From positions 248,001-312,000 of the forward strand of contig NZ_FQVL01000001.1 in the NCBI RefSeq assembly GCF_900129355.1: a stretch of 64,000 nucleotides of DNA. Reading direction: 5' to 3'. The position numbers and the translations under genes were made by a program. Shown in pieces: positions 56,692 to 64,000 of this stretch. Source of the DNA: Seinonella peptonophila. Its GTDB lineage: Bacteria; Bacillota; Bacilli; Thermoactinomycetales; Thermoactinomycetaceae. The notes below the pieces were generated by a model. That model ran no database searches. It had not been told where the DNA came from and saw only the letters and a list, made by a program, of their open reading frames with translations. Within the stretch, counting starts at the first letter, position 1. Each line of letters begins with the position of its first letter.

Positions 56692-57685
56692 TCGTTCTCC
56701 CCCCTGATGACTTCTCCAACCACATTTGTGTCTGAAAGGTAAACTCTTGTCCAGTAGTTAGCCCACGAACTCCTGTTAACTCATCGTGCCAAGGTAAATT
56801 AAAGGCGTCCGTTACATACGTATACGGTTCGAAGGATACTGCTGAAGACCAATCTGGTCGAAATAAAATAAGATATGGAAAAGATGTATCAACCTGATAA
56901 TGTAGAGAAGCTTGTAAGCGCGAATCATGTATAATACACGGATACGGATCACCTTTCAATCGGAACAACCAACAAGATCCAGCTGGAAATTCCACAAGTG
57001 GAACTCCATTATTTAAACGTCCACCTAACTGAGTTGATTTTGGTAAACCTGTGACAAAAGCTTCTTGTGTGACAGGCCATTCTTCTGCAACAGGTATGAT
57101 GATCTTTGTATCATCTTGGTTCATCATCGATAGATCAAAGTAGGGATGAAGCCCAAAAGCAAATGGAGCCTCCTGTTCTCCTTCATTTATAATCTTCCCG
57201 GATAAATACAGACATCCTTGATACAAACGGTAGCTTAGTGTGAATACCAGTGGATGCGGAAAATAGGCCAAAATACTAGGGTGATCACGATAGTCAAATT
57301 GAGCTGTCACAAATGCACCCGTTTCATCTGAATGACCAAAATCGATCACTTTCCATGGACGGTAACATATTTCTCCATGTAGATGGTTTGTCGTTTCATT
57401 TAATGGCAGTTGATATTGTCGCCCATGATATGAAAATGAACCTTTTTTGATCCGATTGGGAGGAAAGAGAATCGGTGTTCCAAATTTAAAATGAGCATCC
57501 TTTTCTTCTCTTAGCATTTCAAGCGCAGGAGGTTCCAGGATCATTGAAATTCCAGACGTTACGAATCTTACTAAATTAAAACCGATTCCAGGTACAACCT
57601 CTGCTTCACCTTCATATACTTCATCAGATAAAATATAGGTTTGTTCTCCCCCTCGCTGACGTTTTTCAATTGTATACTTGCTCAT
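56684..57685 (-). CDS. Aldose 1-epimerase-like protein
   Basis: A 333-residue mutarotase-fold protein. ATG 57685 follows AGGAGGTG. Catalytic features: His in NHLHGEICYRPW, His in FGLHPYFDLS, and Glu in AVSFEPYTYV. It would interconvert alpha and beta sugar anomers before oxidation or transport processing. Upstream SDR gene ends just inside its 5' region, so the genes are coupled. Confidence 0.85.
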   Translation of the reverse strand: MSKYTIEKRQRGGEQTYILSDEVYEGEAEVVPGIGFNLVRFVTSGISMILEPPALEMLREEKDAHFKFGTPILFPPNRIKKGSFSYHGRQYQLPLNETTNHLHGEICYRPWKVIDFGHSDETGAFVTAQFDYRDHPSILAYFPHPLVFTLSYRLYQGCLYLSGKIINEGEQEAPFAFGLHPYFDLSMMNQDDTKIIIPVAEEWPVTQEAFVTGLPKSTQLGGRLNNGVPLVEFPAGSCWLFRLKGDPYPCIIHDSRLQASLHYQVDTSFPYLILFRPDWSSAVSFEPYTYVTDAFNLPWHDELTGVRGLTTGQEFTFQTQMWLEKSSGGRTSD

Positions 57686-57704
57686 TGGCTCACCTCCTGC
57701 TTCA

Positions 57705-58466
57705 TTAACTGACAGCCCAACCTCCATCAACTAACAATGATTGCCCTGTGATAAAAGAGCTTAAATCGCTTGCAAAAAACAAGACTGTATTTGCAATATC
57801 ATCAGGGGTTCCTCGTCGTTTTAAGCATTGCGAATCTAAAATTTTTTGGTTATATGCGTCACGATCCTCATGTATCTCTTCTGCCTTCGTAGGAAATGCG
57901 CCAGGAGCAATGCTATTAACAGTAATCCCAGCTGCACCCAATTCATTTGCCAAGGCCCGAGTAAATCCAATGGCGGCTCCCTTCGTTGACACATAATGAA
58001 TCAGGTTGGAAAAAGGAACAAAATATGTGATGGATGATATATTTATGATCCTCCCCCAATTCTTTTCTCTCATATGCGGAATGGCTGCTTTGGCACACAA
58101 GAAATATCCACGAGAATTCACGGCAAAAACTTGATCCCACTCTTCTACTGTTACCTCCTCAACTGGCTTCGATGGGTAAATCGCTGCATTATTTACCAAA
58201 ATATCGATTCCATCTAGTTCTTTCTGTATTTGATTAGCCATTTGTGAGACACTGTCCGGTTGTGATACATCCGTTTCAATCGCCAGAACCTCTCCACCGC
58301 TTTGCCGAATCACTTCAGCCGTTTCTTCAATTGAAGGAACATCATTGGAAGCAAGAATGACCTGTGCACCTGCCTCAGCCAATCGAATTGCAGTGTGTTG
58401 ACCTAATCCGGTCCCTCCTCCAGTAACCAATGCCGTTTTTCCGCTTAAATTAATTGTGAGTGACAT
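57705..58466 (-). CDS. SDR-family dehydrogenase (glucose dehydrogenase/3-oxoacyl reductase type)
   Basis: A 253-residue classical SDR; ATG 58466 after AAAGGGGG. Cofactor motif TGGGTGLGQHTA (about 12-23), NNAAIYPS, catalytic Ser in INISSITY and YVSTKGA with Tyr and Lys. C-terminal DGGWAVS is typical. Plausible sugar 1-dehydrogenase for the cluster or a hydroxyacyl dehydrogenase; the sequence does not separate these. Confidence 0.88.
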   Translation of the reverse strand: MSLTINLSGKTALVTGGGTGLGQHTAIRLAEAGAQVILASNDVPSIEETAEVIRQSGGEVLAIETDVSQPDSVSQMANQIQKELDGIDILVNNAAIYPSKPVEEVTVEEWDQVFAVNSRGYFLCAKAAIPHMREKNWGRIINISSITYFVPFSNLIHYVSTKGAAIGFTRALANELGAAGITVNSIAPGAFPTKAEEIHEDRDAYNQKILDSQCLKRRGTPDDIANTVLFFASDLSSFITGQSLLVDGGWAVS

Positions 58467-58482
58467 CGAAATCCCCCTTTTT

Positions 58483-59454
58483 CTATGCAAACCAATGAGG
58501 AAGTGTATGTTTCATTGTTCGATTTATAATTCTCTTCTTCTCGAGCTCAAGCAAATGTGCATATACAGGTCCTATCAACTCAACCGCCATGGAGGTATAA
58601 GGACCGACTTGTTGATCTGTTTGATCTAATACTTCCTTTAGTGACAAAGGTTGTTTCGAACGACGAACTACAGTTTCCACAACAGAGGAAACTTGATTAA
58701 CAAAATTTCGGCTTTCATGGAGAAACTGGTAGGCTTCCATATTGTGTAAAATATTAAAATGCCCTGTTAATAAAACATCAAAATCTCGTTGTAGAATAGT
58801 GTCAATCGAATCGATATAGGGTTGGATCGAATAATAAGGAGGTGGACTGATAATTCTCCCGTTCATATCGTATAAGCCTTTATGAAGTACCGCATCAATC
58901 ACGATCATTGCGCGATTTTTTGCATCATAAATCGCTAAATGACCGGGTGAATGTCCAGGAACATGAATCACTTCTAAAACACGATCTTTGCCAATCTTCA
59001 ACTTCTCCCCGCCTTTTAGATGTACATGAACATCTGTTGACTGGAGATGATCAATAAACCATTGTTTTGTATCTTCATCGTGATTGATCCCCAACGATTC
59101 ATATGCAAAATAACGCTCTCGTTGGATACGTTCGACTGATTCAATCCAAGGAACATCCCATTCATGTGCCATGATTAACGCCCGTGAACAAACATTACGC
59201 AGACTTGACACCCCACTAAAATGATCAACATCCCCATGTGAAATCAAAATGGCTAACAAATCATCTGGCTGAAATTCAATTTCTTTAAAAAAAGGTAAGA
59301 TCGCCTCTGTTGGTGTATTTGGCATTCCTGCATCAATTAATATAGCTCCATGCTCGTCCCAAAGTAAATATTGATAAACATAACGAGGTCCGAGGACGCT
59401 TCCAATTTGATAAAGACCAGGTTTCACTTCGATTGTACGGTATTGTTTGTTCAT
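58483..59454 (-). CDS. Metallo-beta-lactamase-fold hydrolase
   Basis: A 323-residue MBL-fold protein. First metal motif is SHGDVDHFSG, an HxDxDH form with Asp in place of the middle His; further ligands in VIHVPGHSPGHLAIYD, IVIDAVLHKG and LTGHFNILH. The C-terminal ~90 residues are helical, perhaps winged-helix-like. Possible lactonase or thioesterase step in the cluster. AAGGAGG precedes the ATG. Confidence 0.85.
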   Translation of the reverse strand: MNKQYRTIEVKPGLYQIGSVLGPRYVYQYLLWDEHGAILIDAGMPNTPTEAILPFFKEIEFQPDDLLAILISHGDVDHFSGVSSLRNVCSRALIMAHEWDVPWIESVERIQRERYFAYESLGINHDEDTKQWFIDHLQSTDVHVHLKGGEKLKIGKDRVLEVIHVPGHSPGHLAIYDAKNRAMIVIDAVLHKGLYDMNGRIISPPPYYSIQPYIDSIDTILQRDFDVLLTGHFNILHNMEAYQFLHESRNFVNQVSSVVETVVRRSKQPLSLKEVLDQTDQQVGPYTSMAVELIGPVYAHLLELEKKRIINRTMKHTLPHWFA

Positions 59455-59474
59455 CTAGAAGCATTCCTCCTTGA

Positions 59475-60986
59475 TCAAGTACCTATGTTACTAACCTGAT
59501 TCGTTGCTAACGCCATAATTTTCTCTTGGGTTGCTTCCTTCCGTGTAAGTTCTCCCTTTATCTCACCCTCATGCATAACCAAGATTCGATCTGCTAATAA
59601 GAGTACTTCAGGGAGTTCAGATGAAATCAAGATAATCCCTACACCTGATTTTGCTAAATCATCAATAATTTGATAGATTTCCATTTTGGCACCCACATCA
59701 ACCCCATGGGTTGGTTCATCCAAAAACAGTACCTTCGGTTGATTAAGTAGCCAACGAGCAAGAATCGCTTTTTGTTGATTTCCCCCACTTAAAAATTTTA
59801 TCGGGCGCTCCATATCTACCGTCTTAATATTTAATTTCTGAATGAACTTTTGTGTCTGTTTTTCTTCTGTTCGTTGCTTAATAAACATTTTACTCGTCAA
59901 TTGCGGCAAATGCGCGATTGTCATATTCTCTTTAACTGACAAATCTTGGTAAATCCCTTGGATTTTTCGTCCCTCAGGTACTAAACCGAACCCCGCTTTA
60001 ATCGCCTTTTTTGGTTCAGTGATATTTACTTCCTGTCCATTTAGCTCAATCGTACCTGTAGCAGGAGATACTCCAAACAGAGCTTCAACAACTTCTGTAC
60101 GTCCCGCACCTACTAATCCTGTAATTGCGATCATTTCACCAACATATAGAGAAAAATCAACATTTTTCACTTTATTCGTTGTGAGATTTTTAACTTGCAT
60201 TAATGGCAACTCTTGTTGAACCACTTTTCGTGGTTGTCGTTGGAATGTTTGGCTCAATTTTCTACCAACCATCAAAGAGACTACCTCTTGAACCGATGTA
60301 TGGTTTGTAGCTAGCGTCCCAATATACTTTCCATCACGCAAAACAGTGATTCGATCAGAAACCGCAAAAATCTCTTCCATTCTGTGCGAGATATATAAGA
60401 TAGAAACACCTTGTTTTTTTAGCTTCCGTATAATTTCTAGCAATAACTTCGTTTCTGTATGGGTTAAGGAAGCGGTCGGCTCATCCATAATAATCAATTG
60501 AGCTTTCAACGAAAGTGCTTTCGCAATCTCAACCAATTGCATATGGGACATATTGAGATCGCCAACTAACTGTTTTGGAGAGATATGCGAGATCCCAACG
60601 CTTTCGAGAGCCTCTTTCGCCATTTGCTCTAATTTCGTAAATTGGATAAAGCCAAATCTGTTTTTTACCAAACGACCAACAAAAATATTTTCCATTACAC
60701 TCATATTCGTTGCCAGTGATAACTCCTGGTGAATCATAGTGATACCAAGTTCTTGTGCATGTCGTGGTTCTTTTAACTTTACCTCGGACCCGTTAAAAAC
60801 CAGACTTCCTTTATCGGGTGGATAGACACCCGATAAAATGTTCATCAATGTTGACTTACCTGCGCCATTTTCACCTAAAATTGCATGTATTTCTCCCTTA
60901 TTCACATCAAAGGATATCTTCTGCAGTGCTTGAACACCCGGAAAGCCTTTTGAAATGTTATCTATCTTTAATAACGGATTGTTCAC
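59475..60986 (-). CDS. Ribose-type sugar ABC transporter, ATP-binding subunit
   Basis: A 503-residue double ABC protein of the RbsA/MglA group. First cassette: Walker A GENGAGKST, Walker B LIIMDEPTASL. Second cassette: degenerate Walker A GLVGAGRTE, signature LSGGNQQKA, Walker B VLFLDEPTHGVD. Energises uptake with the permease at 62040 and lipoprotein at 61001. GTG start. Confidence 0.94.
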   Translation of the reverse strand: MNNPLLKIDNISKGFPGVQALQKISFDVNKGEIHAILGENGAGKSTLMNILSGVYPPDKGSLVFNGSEVKLKEPRHAQELGITMIHQELSLATNMSVMENIFVGRLVKNRFGFIQFTKLEQMAKEALESVGISHISPKQLVGDLNMSHMQLVEIAKALSLKAQLIIMDEPTASLTHTETKLLLEIIRKLKKQGVSILYISHRMEEIFAVSDRITVLRDGKYIGTLATNHTSVQEVVSLMVGRKLSQTFQRQPRKVVQQELPLMQVKNLTTNKVKNVDFSLYVGEMIAITGLVGAGRTEVVEALFGVSPATGTIELNGQEVNITEPKKAIKAGFGLVPEGRKIQGIYQDLSVKENMTIAHLPQLTSKMFIKQRTEEKQTQKFIQKLNIKTVDMERPIKFLSGGNQQKAILARWLLNQPKVLFLDEPTHGVDVGAKMEIYQIIDDLAKSGVGIILISSELPEVLLLADRILVMHEGEIKGELTRKEATQEKIMALATNQVSNIGT

Positions 60987-61000
60987 GTAACCACCCCAGT

Positions 61001-62026
61001 CTATTTCGGAAATAGCTGATCTACATTTTCAGGTGTTAACACATCCAGTTTTACTGGGAAAAATGTTTTCTCTGGTTTTTGTTTCGTAACCACATGATTA
61101 TAGAGTCGTACAAGCGAATCAAAGCCTTGACCAAATGGATCTTGCGCAATAGCTGCTGCAATCTCACCGCTACGGACATACTTCACATTTTCAGGGATAT
61201 GGTCAAAACAAACAACTTTCACTTTCCCTGTCAGCCCCATATCTTTTATCGCTTTCGCTGCTCCGAATGGTCCACCCGCGGTCACATAAACTGCCTTTAG
61301 ATCAGGGTGAGCGGTTAACATATTTTTTGTTAGTGTGTAAGCTGTCTCTGCTTGATCCTTGTTTTCATACTTACCGACTACCTGTACACCTGGAACATTA
61401 GCTTTTAGATAATCAAGCGCTCCATTCATTCGCTGCTCATGCTGAGTCGCTCCAAAAACACCCGTAATAACGCCTACTTTCCCTTTTCCTGACGTTATTT
61501 TCTCTATCTCTTGCCCGGCAAGTTTCCCAGCATTTTTGGCATCTTGACCAATGAAAGCCATACGCTTGCTCGGCTTTGAGCCTTCGGCAACCAATGTAAC
61601 AACAGGAATATTAGAACTGACAGCTTTATTAATAACTCCTTCTGTACCATCAAAAATCGGTACAACTGCAATTGCATCATATTGTTTTGTAATTGCTGTT
61701 TCCATCGCTGAAACCACTTTATCTGAAGTCAAATCATCTCCCATTACAATATAATCTACTTCTGTATTAAAGTTTTTTAGATATTTCTTGGCTGCCAGTG
61801 CTCCATCTCGAACAGGAAACCAAAAAGGATTATTTTGAAAGGAAAGAAAGGCGATTCTCAATGGTTGTTCTGGTAATTTTTTGACAGCTTCCACATGTCC
61901 ACCTTTAGGAACTTTTACATTTGGAACTGCTTTATTCGTGACACTTCCATCATTACTTTGTGCACATCCCGCAACAATCAATGCAATCGTTAGCATAAAA
62001 CCTAACAATAATCGAACCCTTTTCAC
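61001..62026 (-). CDS. Sugar ABC transporter substrate-binding lipoprotein
   Basis: About 341 residues from GTG 62026, chosen for AGAGAGG upstream and a proper lipoprotein signal (KRVRLLLGFML..., lipobox LIVAGC). The mature part is a periplasmic-binding protein type 1 (ribose-like) domain: RIAFLSFQNNPFWFPVRDGA, DAIAVVPIFDG, VKVVCFDHIPENV, AAIAQDPFGQGFDSL. Anchored outside, it delivers ligand to the permease. Confidence 0.93.
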   Translation of the reverse strand: MKRVRLLLGFMLTIALIVAGCAQSNDGSVTNKAVPNVKVPKGGHVEAVKKLPEQPLRIAFLSFQNNPFWFPVRDGALAAKKYLKNFNTEVDYIVMGDDLTSDKVVSAMETAITKQYDAIAVVPIFDGTEGVINKAVSSNIPVVTLVAEGSKPSKRMAFIGQDAKNAGKLAGQEIEKITSGKGKVGVITGVFGATQHEQRMNGALDYLKANVPGVQVVGKYENKDQAETAYTLTKNMLTAHPDLKAVYVTAGGPFGAAKAIKDMGLTGKVKVVCFDHIPENVKYVRSGEIAAAIAQDPFGQGFDSLVRLYNHVVTKQKPEKTFFPVKLDVLTPENVDQLFPK

Positions 62027-62039
62027 ATATTTCACCTCT

Positions 62040-63035
62040 CTAGGTTTGCTTTCTATTTTTGATACTGTCAAGCGCAACTGCTGCAATAATCACAAGCCCA
62101 ATTGTTACAACTTGCCAATAAGCAGATATTTCCAGAAGAACAAACCCATTTCGAAGCACTCCCATAATGGCTGCACCTAAAATCACACCAATAATAGAGC
62201 CTTGCCCGCCTGCTAAACTAGCCCCACCAATTACGACCGCAGCGATCACATCCAATTCATAGCCCGTTCCAGCTGCTGGCTCTGCAGTACTTAAATTCCC
62301 AGACAAAATAATTCCTGATAAAGCACACAAAGCACCCATAATAACAAAGACCATGATCTTCACCTGATCTACGCGAATCCCTGACAATTTTGCAGCTCGT
62401 TCGTTATTACCAACAGCATAAATATTACGACCATAAAGTGTCCTTGTTGCAAAAATATGCCCAGCCAATACAACAAGGAACATAATAATTACCGAAACAG
62501 GTACTGCGCTAATGTAACCGCTTCCTAAAAAGGTAATGGCATTTTCAATCGAGATTGGCAATCCGCCAGTAATAAGTAACGAAACACCCTTGGCAATACT
62601 TAACATACCTAACGTTACGATAAACGGATTGATTCTTACTTTTGTCACTAGGAGACCGTTAATAGAACCTGCAATACATCCTGCTAAAAGAACTCCAATA
62701 AAGATAACCCAAGCAGGCAAACCCATTCCTGCAAGAAGAGCGGTACATATGCCCATCAATCCAACGAGGGAACCAACTGAAAGATCAATACCTCCCGTAA
62801 TAATAATCAGGGCTTGTCCTACTGCTAGGATCGCAATTACAGAAAACTGTCTTAACACATTAAAAATATTTTTTGAGGTTAGAAAAAATTCACTTGAAAA
62901 AGAAAGGACCACACATAACACCAACAGAGCGATCAAAACCGGCATCTCTTTCTGTTTCATTAATCTTGAAAAAAAATGATTTGATTGTGTTAAATCTACT
63001 TCCATGGTCGAACTCGATGGTTTAAATGATCCCAC
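62040..63035 (-). CDS. Sugar ABC transporter permease (RbsC type)
   Basis: About 331 residues from GTG 63035 (GGGGG seven bases upstream; ATG codons nearby are too close to it). Eight to ten membrane helices; family marks GQALIIITGGIDLSVGSLVGL, NPFIVTLGMLSIAKGVSLL and VIGGASLAGGQGSIIGVILGA. Forms the channel for the ABC importer. Confidence 0.93.
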   Translation of the reverse strand: MGSFKPSSSTMEVDLTQSNHFFSRLMKQKEMPVLIALLVLCVVLSFSSEFFLTSKNIFNVLRQFSVIAILAVGQALIIITGGIDLSVGSLVGLMGICTALLAGMGLPAWVIFIGVLLAGCIAGSINGLLVTKVRINPFIVTLGMLSIAKGVSLLITGGLPISIENAITFLGSGYISAVPVSVIIMFLVVLAGHIFATRTLYGRNIYAVGNNERAAKLSGIRVDQVKIMVFVIMGALCALSGIILSGNLSTAEPAAGTGYELDVIAAVVIGGASLAGGQGSIIGVILGAAIMGVLRNGFVLLEISAYWQVVTIGLVIIAAVALDSIKNRKQT

Positions 63036-63064
63036 ACCCATTCCCCCTTTCATTATCCAATAGA

Positions 63065-63832
63065 CTAGCGACCTTGGAATTTAGGTGCACGTTTTTCTTT
63101 AAAGGCCTGAATACCTTCTTCTTTGTCTTCTGTATAAAAACTAATTGTTTGCATATCGCGTTCATACATGATCCCTACATCGAGAGGGGTACTTAGCGCA
63201 ATCTTGCAACCGTGCTTAGCGGTTTGTAAAGCAACCGGGGAGTACGAAGCAATTTTATGAGCAAATTCATACGTATAGTTACGAAGTTGATCATCAGGTA
63301 CCAATGCCTCTAAAATCCCCATTTCGTTCGCTTCTTGTGCTGAAATAATCTCTCCTGAGAGGATCATTTTCATCGCTTTACCATAACCAATTAAATGGGT
63401 GAGCAACTGGGTTACACCTCCACCACCGATCCAACCCAATTTAATTTCTGTAGCTCCAAATTTTGCAGATTCAGCGGCAAAACGAAGATCCGCACACAAT
63501 GCCAATTCAAATCCACCACCGACAGCATATCCCCCAATCATAGCGATTAGTGGCTTTTTCATCCCTCGAAGCAGATCACAATATTCCAACCGATTTCGGA
63601 AATGCCAATTCGTACCATATTCATCCAAGAGGGTTACATCACTACCAACCGAAAACGACTTTTCACCGACTCCGGTAAGGATGACTACACGTAACTCATC
63701 ATCTTGATTTACTTCATAAACGATCTCAAAGAGCTGCTTGGTCATCTCCTTTGTTAATGCATTTAACTTTTCTGGTCGATTGAGTTGAATTGTTGCTACA
63801 TGCCCATCCCTTAGCAAATCTACCGAAGCCAT
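63065..63832 (-). CDS. Enoyl-CoA hydratase/isomerase family protein
   Basis: A 255-residue crotonase-fold protein from ATG 63832 (AGGAGG upstream). Oxyanion-hole and active-site regions: FSVGSDVTLLDEY, IGGYAVGGGFELALCADLRFA and FGATEIKLGWIGGGGVTQLL with the catalytic-type Glu. Hydrates or isomerises an enoyl-CoA. First gene of the cluster after the LacI-family gene, which makes an acyl-CoA step likely to be central. Confidence 0.9.
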   Translation of the reverse strand: MASVDLLRDGHVATIQLNRPEKLNALTKEMTKQLFEIVYEVNQDDELRVVILTGVGEKSFSVGSDVTLLDEYGTNWHFRNRLEYCDLLRGMKKPLIAMIGGYAVGGGFELALCADLRFAAESAKFGATEIKLGWIGGGGVTQLLTHLIGYGKAMKMILSGEIISAQEANEMGILEALVPDDQLRNYTYEFAHKIASYSPVALQTAKHGCKIALSTPLDVGIMYERDMQTISFYTEDKEEGIQAFKEKRAPKFQGR

Positions 63833-63847
63833 GTACATCCTCCTATA

Positions 63848-63859
63848 CGAAACGTTTCT
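63848..63859. promoter_or_regulatory. LacI-type operator before the enoyl-CoA hydratase gene
   Basis: CGAAACGTTTCT matches the palindrome at 54256-54267 in 11 of 12 bases. It lies just upstream of the ribosome site of the first catabolic gene and just after the LacI-family gene. Confidence 0.6.
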
Positions 63860-63881
63860 GAAAATAATTATTTAAAGTGAC

Positions 63882-64000
63882 TTAACGACGAATGGATCTG
63901 ACAGACCCTCTCACTCTCAGTTCAGGCTGTAAAACAATCTTGTCTGGTAACTCATCACCTCCTTCAAGTTCACCAATGATCTTCAACGCGGCCAGCTTAC
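63882..64000 (-). CDS. LacI-family transcriptional regulator (C-terminal end only)
   Basis: Read by hand on the minus strand: 39 codons ending at TAA 63884-63882, with LAALKIIGELEGG and IVLQPELRVRGSVR, the usual close of LacI/PurR-type effector domains (PPELVVRxST). The rest, including the helix-turn-helix, lies outside the window. Presumed regulator of the cluster through the CGAAACG-type operators. Confidence 0.8.
   Translation of the reverse strand, partial: KLAALKIIGELEGGDELPDKIVLQPELRVRGSVRSIRR

Noticed and set aside
1-64000. tRNA, rRNA and known riboswitch genes
   Set aside because: I saw no cloverleaf, rRNA segment, T-box or riboswitch core in the gaps between genes; small RNAs cannot be excluded by eye.

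Overview
The window reads as chromosome of a low-GC, endospore-forming Gram-positive bacterium of the order Bacillales. Support: the order mutS-mutL-miaA-hfq-spoVK-hflX-ynbB-glnR-glnA and miaB-ricA-cotE (all known from Bacillus-type chromosomes), the sporulation genes cotE and spoVK, DnaD, a class D sortase, TnrA/GlnR-type nitrogen boxes and strong GGAGG ribosome binding sites with frequent TTG/GTG starts. A member of the Thermoactinomycetaceae would fit, but the sequence alone does not settle the family.

Layout. 1-20 kb is a mosaic of short units: a cut-off CNNM/CorC membrane protein, trhO with a tyrosine recombinase, a long-form nucleotidyltransferase, lexA with its own SOS-type box, a PIG-L lipoprotein, mtaD, a zeta-toxin/antitoxin-like pair, a CPBP protease, a GAF sensor-like protein, a polysaccharide deacetylase, an ammonium transporter behind three nitrogen boxes, a DnaD protein, a CapA phosphoesterase, and a class D sortase with a repeat-bearing wall protein beside it. 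At 20.4 kb sits one gene of clearly higher GC and foreign codon use.

21-40 kb is the conserved housekeeping block, nearly all on the minus strand: glnRA (nitrogen), ynbB, hflX, spoVK, a decayed IS605 TnpB, an SDR, hfq, miaA, an RsmJ-like methyltransferase, mutL, mutS, an amidoligase-like protein, cotE, ricA, miaB and murE. Intrinsic terminators divide it into units.

40.5-45 kb holds a RidA-like protein and a cadmium/zinc resistance unit: CadC repressor, a near-perfect palindromic operator, CadA ATPase and a broken CzcO-like flavoprotein. 45.2-49.0 kb is a stand-alone NRPS (C-A-PCP-TE) whose adenylation code reads as threonine.

49.7-63.9 kb is a 13-gene minus-strand catabolic cluster with a ribose-type ABC transporter, enoyl-CoA hydratase, type III CoA-transferase, SDR, aldose epimerase, metallo-beta-lactamase-fold hydrolase, an FAH-family enzyme next to an alpha-ketoglutarate-semialdehyde-type dehydrogenase, a Gfo/Idh/MocA oxidoreductase and a TIM-barrel isomerase. 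The end of a LacI-family regulator gene lies at its head, and the same 12-bp palindrome occurs before two of its transcription blocks. It looks like a sugar or sugar-acid pathway with an added acyl-CoA branch; its substrate cannot be told from the sequence.
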